A DNA stretch of 5,561 nt, taken from NCBI GenBank assembly GCA_945787595.1, contig CALZJV010000576.1:1-5561 (forward strand). The letters run 5' to 3'. The notes under the pieces were generated by a model that worked only from the letters and a program-made list of their open reading frames with translations, searched no databases and was not told the origin of the DNA. Made by a program: the position numbers and the translations under genes. The DNA comes from an uncultured Desulfobacterales bacterium (lineage in GTDB: Bacteria; Desulfobacterota; Desulfobacteria; Desulfobacterales; JAFDCJ01). Below are positions 4,459 through 5,561 of this stretch, piece after piece (positions within the stretch are counted from its first letter, which is position 1; each line of letters starts with the position of its first letter).

Positions 4459-5561
4459 ATGTTCTATGAATCATTGCTGAACGACCAAGAAAAAGGCATA
4501 CAGCGCGAAGTCCGGAAATTTGCACGTGATGAAGTTTCCCATGATTTTATCCGGGCCCTGGATCGAGATGAAATCAAATACCCCCGAGAATACGTCGAAA
4601 AACTGGCGGCGCACAACCTGCTTGGCCTTCGTTTTGATCCCAAATGGGGTGGGCGCGATTTGCCCTGGACGTCGGAAGTCATTGCCATAGAAGAAATCGG
4701 TGTTTTGGGCACTACCCTGGGCTGTGCTTTTGTTATGCCGTCTATTGTCGGTGAAGCATTGCATGTTTTCGGCACAGATGAGCAAAAAGAACGTTTTTTA
4801 AAGCCAATCCTGCAGGGAAAGTACATCAGCGCCGAAGCCCTAACCGAACCCAGAGGAGGATCGGACTTCTTCGGTGCCACCACGCGCGCGGTGCTTGAGC
4901 ACGATCATTTTGTAGTCAATGGGCAAAAGCGCTTCGTGGTGGGCGCCACCGAGGCCGATGTGTTTCTGGTATATTGCCGCACCAACTTCGATGAGAATGC
5001 CCACAAGTACCAACGTATCAGCGCGATTTTGGTGGAGCGGGGTCCCGGCGTGGAAACCGAATACAACTATGGACTTTTAGGCACCCGCGGCGGCGGCACC
5101 GGGCGGCTTGTCTTCAGAAATGTACGGGTCCCCAAAGAAAACCTGATTGGTGAGTTGCACGGCGGTGCTTTGGTGTTCAACCAAATGATGATTCCCGAGC
5201 GACTGACATCGGCCGCAGCCAGCCTGGGCGTGCGGGCAGCTTTGGATCTAGCGGTTCGCTACAGCGACAGGCGCCATGCCTTCGGCCGCCCTATTCGTGA
5301 ATTTCAAGCAGTAAATTTCATGGTGGCCGACGCCATTACCCATCTGGATGCCGCCCGGGCATTAGTATACATGGCGGCCCGTGCTGTGGACACAGGGGCC
5401 GCGAACGTTCGCAGGGTCGTCAGTGAAGCCAAACGCTATGCCACGGACACGGCCTGGGAAATCGCCAACAAGGCCATGCAGCTAATGGGCGGTATCGGCT
5501 ACACCGACATTTATCCCATTGAAAAAGTTATCAGAGACATTCGCTTGACTCAAATATGGAC
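4459..5561 (+). CDS. Acyl-CoA dehydrogenase, nearly complete, cut by the window end
   Basis: The frame is open from ATG 4459 to the window end (367 residues plus two bases). The family usually has about 380 residues, so only a short tail is missing. It is a cytoplasmic FAD enzyme that introduces an alpha-beta double bond into an acyl-CoA and passes electrons to ETF. Domains: N-terminal helical (about 1-125), middle beta domain starting with AEALTEPRGGSD (125-136), and C-terminal helical with RRHAFGRPIREFQAVNF (271-287) and QLMGGIGYTD (341-350, FAD contacts). The catalytic Glu of short- and medium-chain enzymes follows a QI(Y) segment. Here the matching QIW (365-367) is followed by a codon starting AC, necessarily Thr. 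A Glu is present instead at 247 in IPERLTSAA, the site used by isovaleryl-CoA and long-chain enzymes. The substrate is unknown, with a branched, long or aromatic-derived acyl-CoA possible. It is probably co-transcribed with the MFS gene, although no terminator or clear promoter separates the two. Confidence 0.93.
   Translation, partial: MFYESLLNDQEKGIQREVRKFARDEVSHDFIRALDRDEIKYPREYVEKLAAHNLLGLRFDPKWGGRDLPWTSEVIAIEEIGVLGTTLGCAFVMPSIVGEALHVFGTDEQKERFLKPILQGKYISAEALTEPRGGSDFFGATTRAVLEHDHFVVNGQKRFVVGATEADVFLVYCRTNFDENAHKYQRISAILVERGPGVETEYNYGLLGTRGGGTGRLVFRNVRVPKENLIGELHGGALVFNQMMIPERLTSAAASLGVRAALDLAVRYSDRRHAFGRPIREFQAVNFMVADAITHLDAARALVYMAARAVDTGAANVRRVVSEAKRYATDTAWEIANKAMQLMGGIGYTDIYPIEKVIRDIRLTQIW

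Noticed and set aside
4464..4883. Minus-strand open frames over the acyl-CoA dehydrogenase
   Set aside because: They are antisense to a strongly supported gene, with Ser/Arg-rich translations and no domain.

Overview
The window looks like a piece of chromosome from a bacterium related to the Desulfobacterota (deltaproteobacterial sulfate reducers and their relatives). This is an inference from gene content: a class I (iron-sulfur) fumarase-type alpha protein, a small HNH nuclease of a type common in that group, an acyl-CoA dehydrogenase, and intergenic GAACC/GGTTC repeats. No rRNA or other marker gene is present to confirm it. I saw no tRNA, rRNA, CRISPR array, transposase or phage structural gene.

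Left part (1-1916, all on the + strand). The window opens with the last 23 codons of a gene whose tail resembles the C-terminal tail of FtsZ. Next come a complete but divergent fumarase/tartrate dehydratase alpha-like protein (165-1028) and, 28 bp later, an ATP-grasp protein (1057-1916). The ATP-grasp gene is split into two frames, apparently by a small deletion that removed a conserved strand and shifted the frame. No fumarase beta subunit follows the alpha-like gene, so the pair does not look like an ordinary fumarase operon. Of everything in the window, this pair is the best candidate for an undescribed system.

Middle part (1917-3133). A three-unit short repeat precedes a 106-aa HNH nuclease gene (2018-2338, +). 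A small two-helix membrane protein gene (2602-2886, -) converges on it. The gap between them holds a 216-bp element bounded by imperfect inverted repeats, one arm of which contains six GAACC words. Upstream of the membrane protein gene, in the divergent region, lies a perfect 62-nt palindrome (2986-3047), with a promoter-like sequence on each side pointing outward.

Right part (3134-5561, + strand). A 12-helix MFS transporter resembling the YbfB/YjiJ group (3134-4372) is followed after 86 bp by an acyl-CoA dehydrogenase (from 4459) that runs off the window near its C-terminus. A transporter beside an acyl-CoA dehydrogenase suggests uptake and beta-oxidation-type degradation of an organic acid. 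The substrate cannot be read from the sequence. The dehydrogenase has Thr where short- and medium-chain enzymes keep their catalytic Glu, and it has a Glu in the position used by isovaleryl-CoA dehydrogenase.
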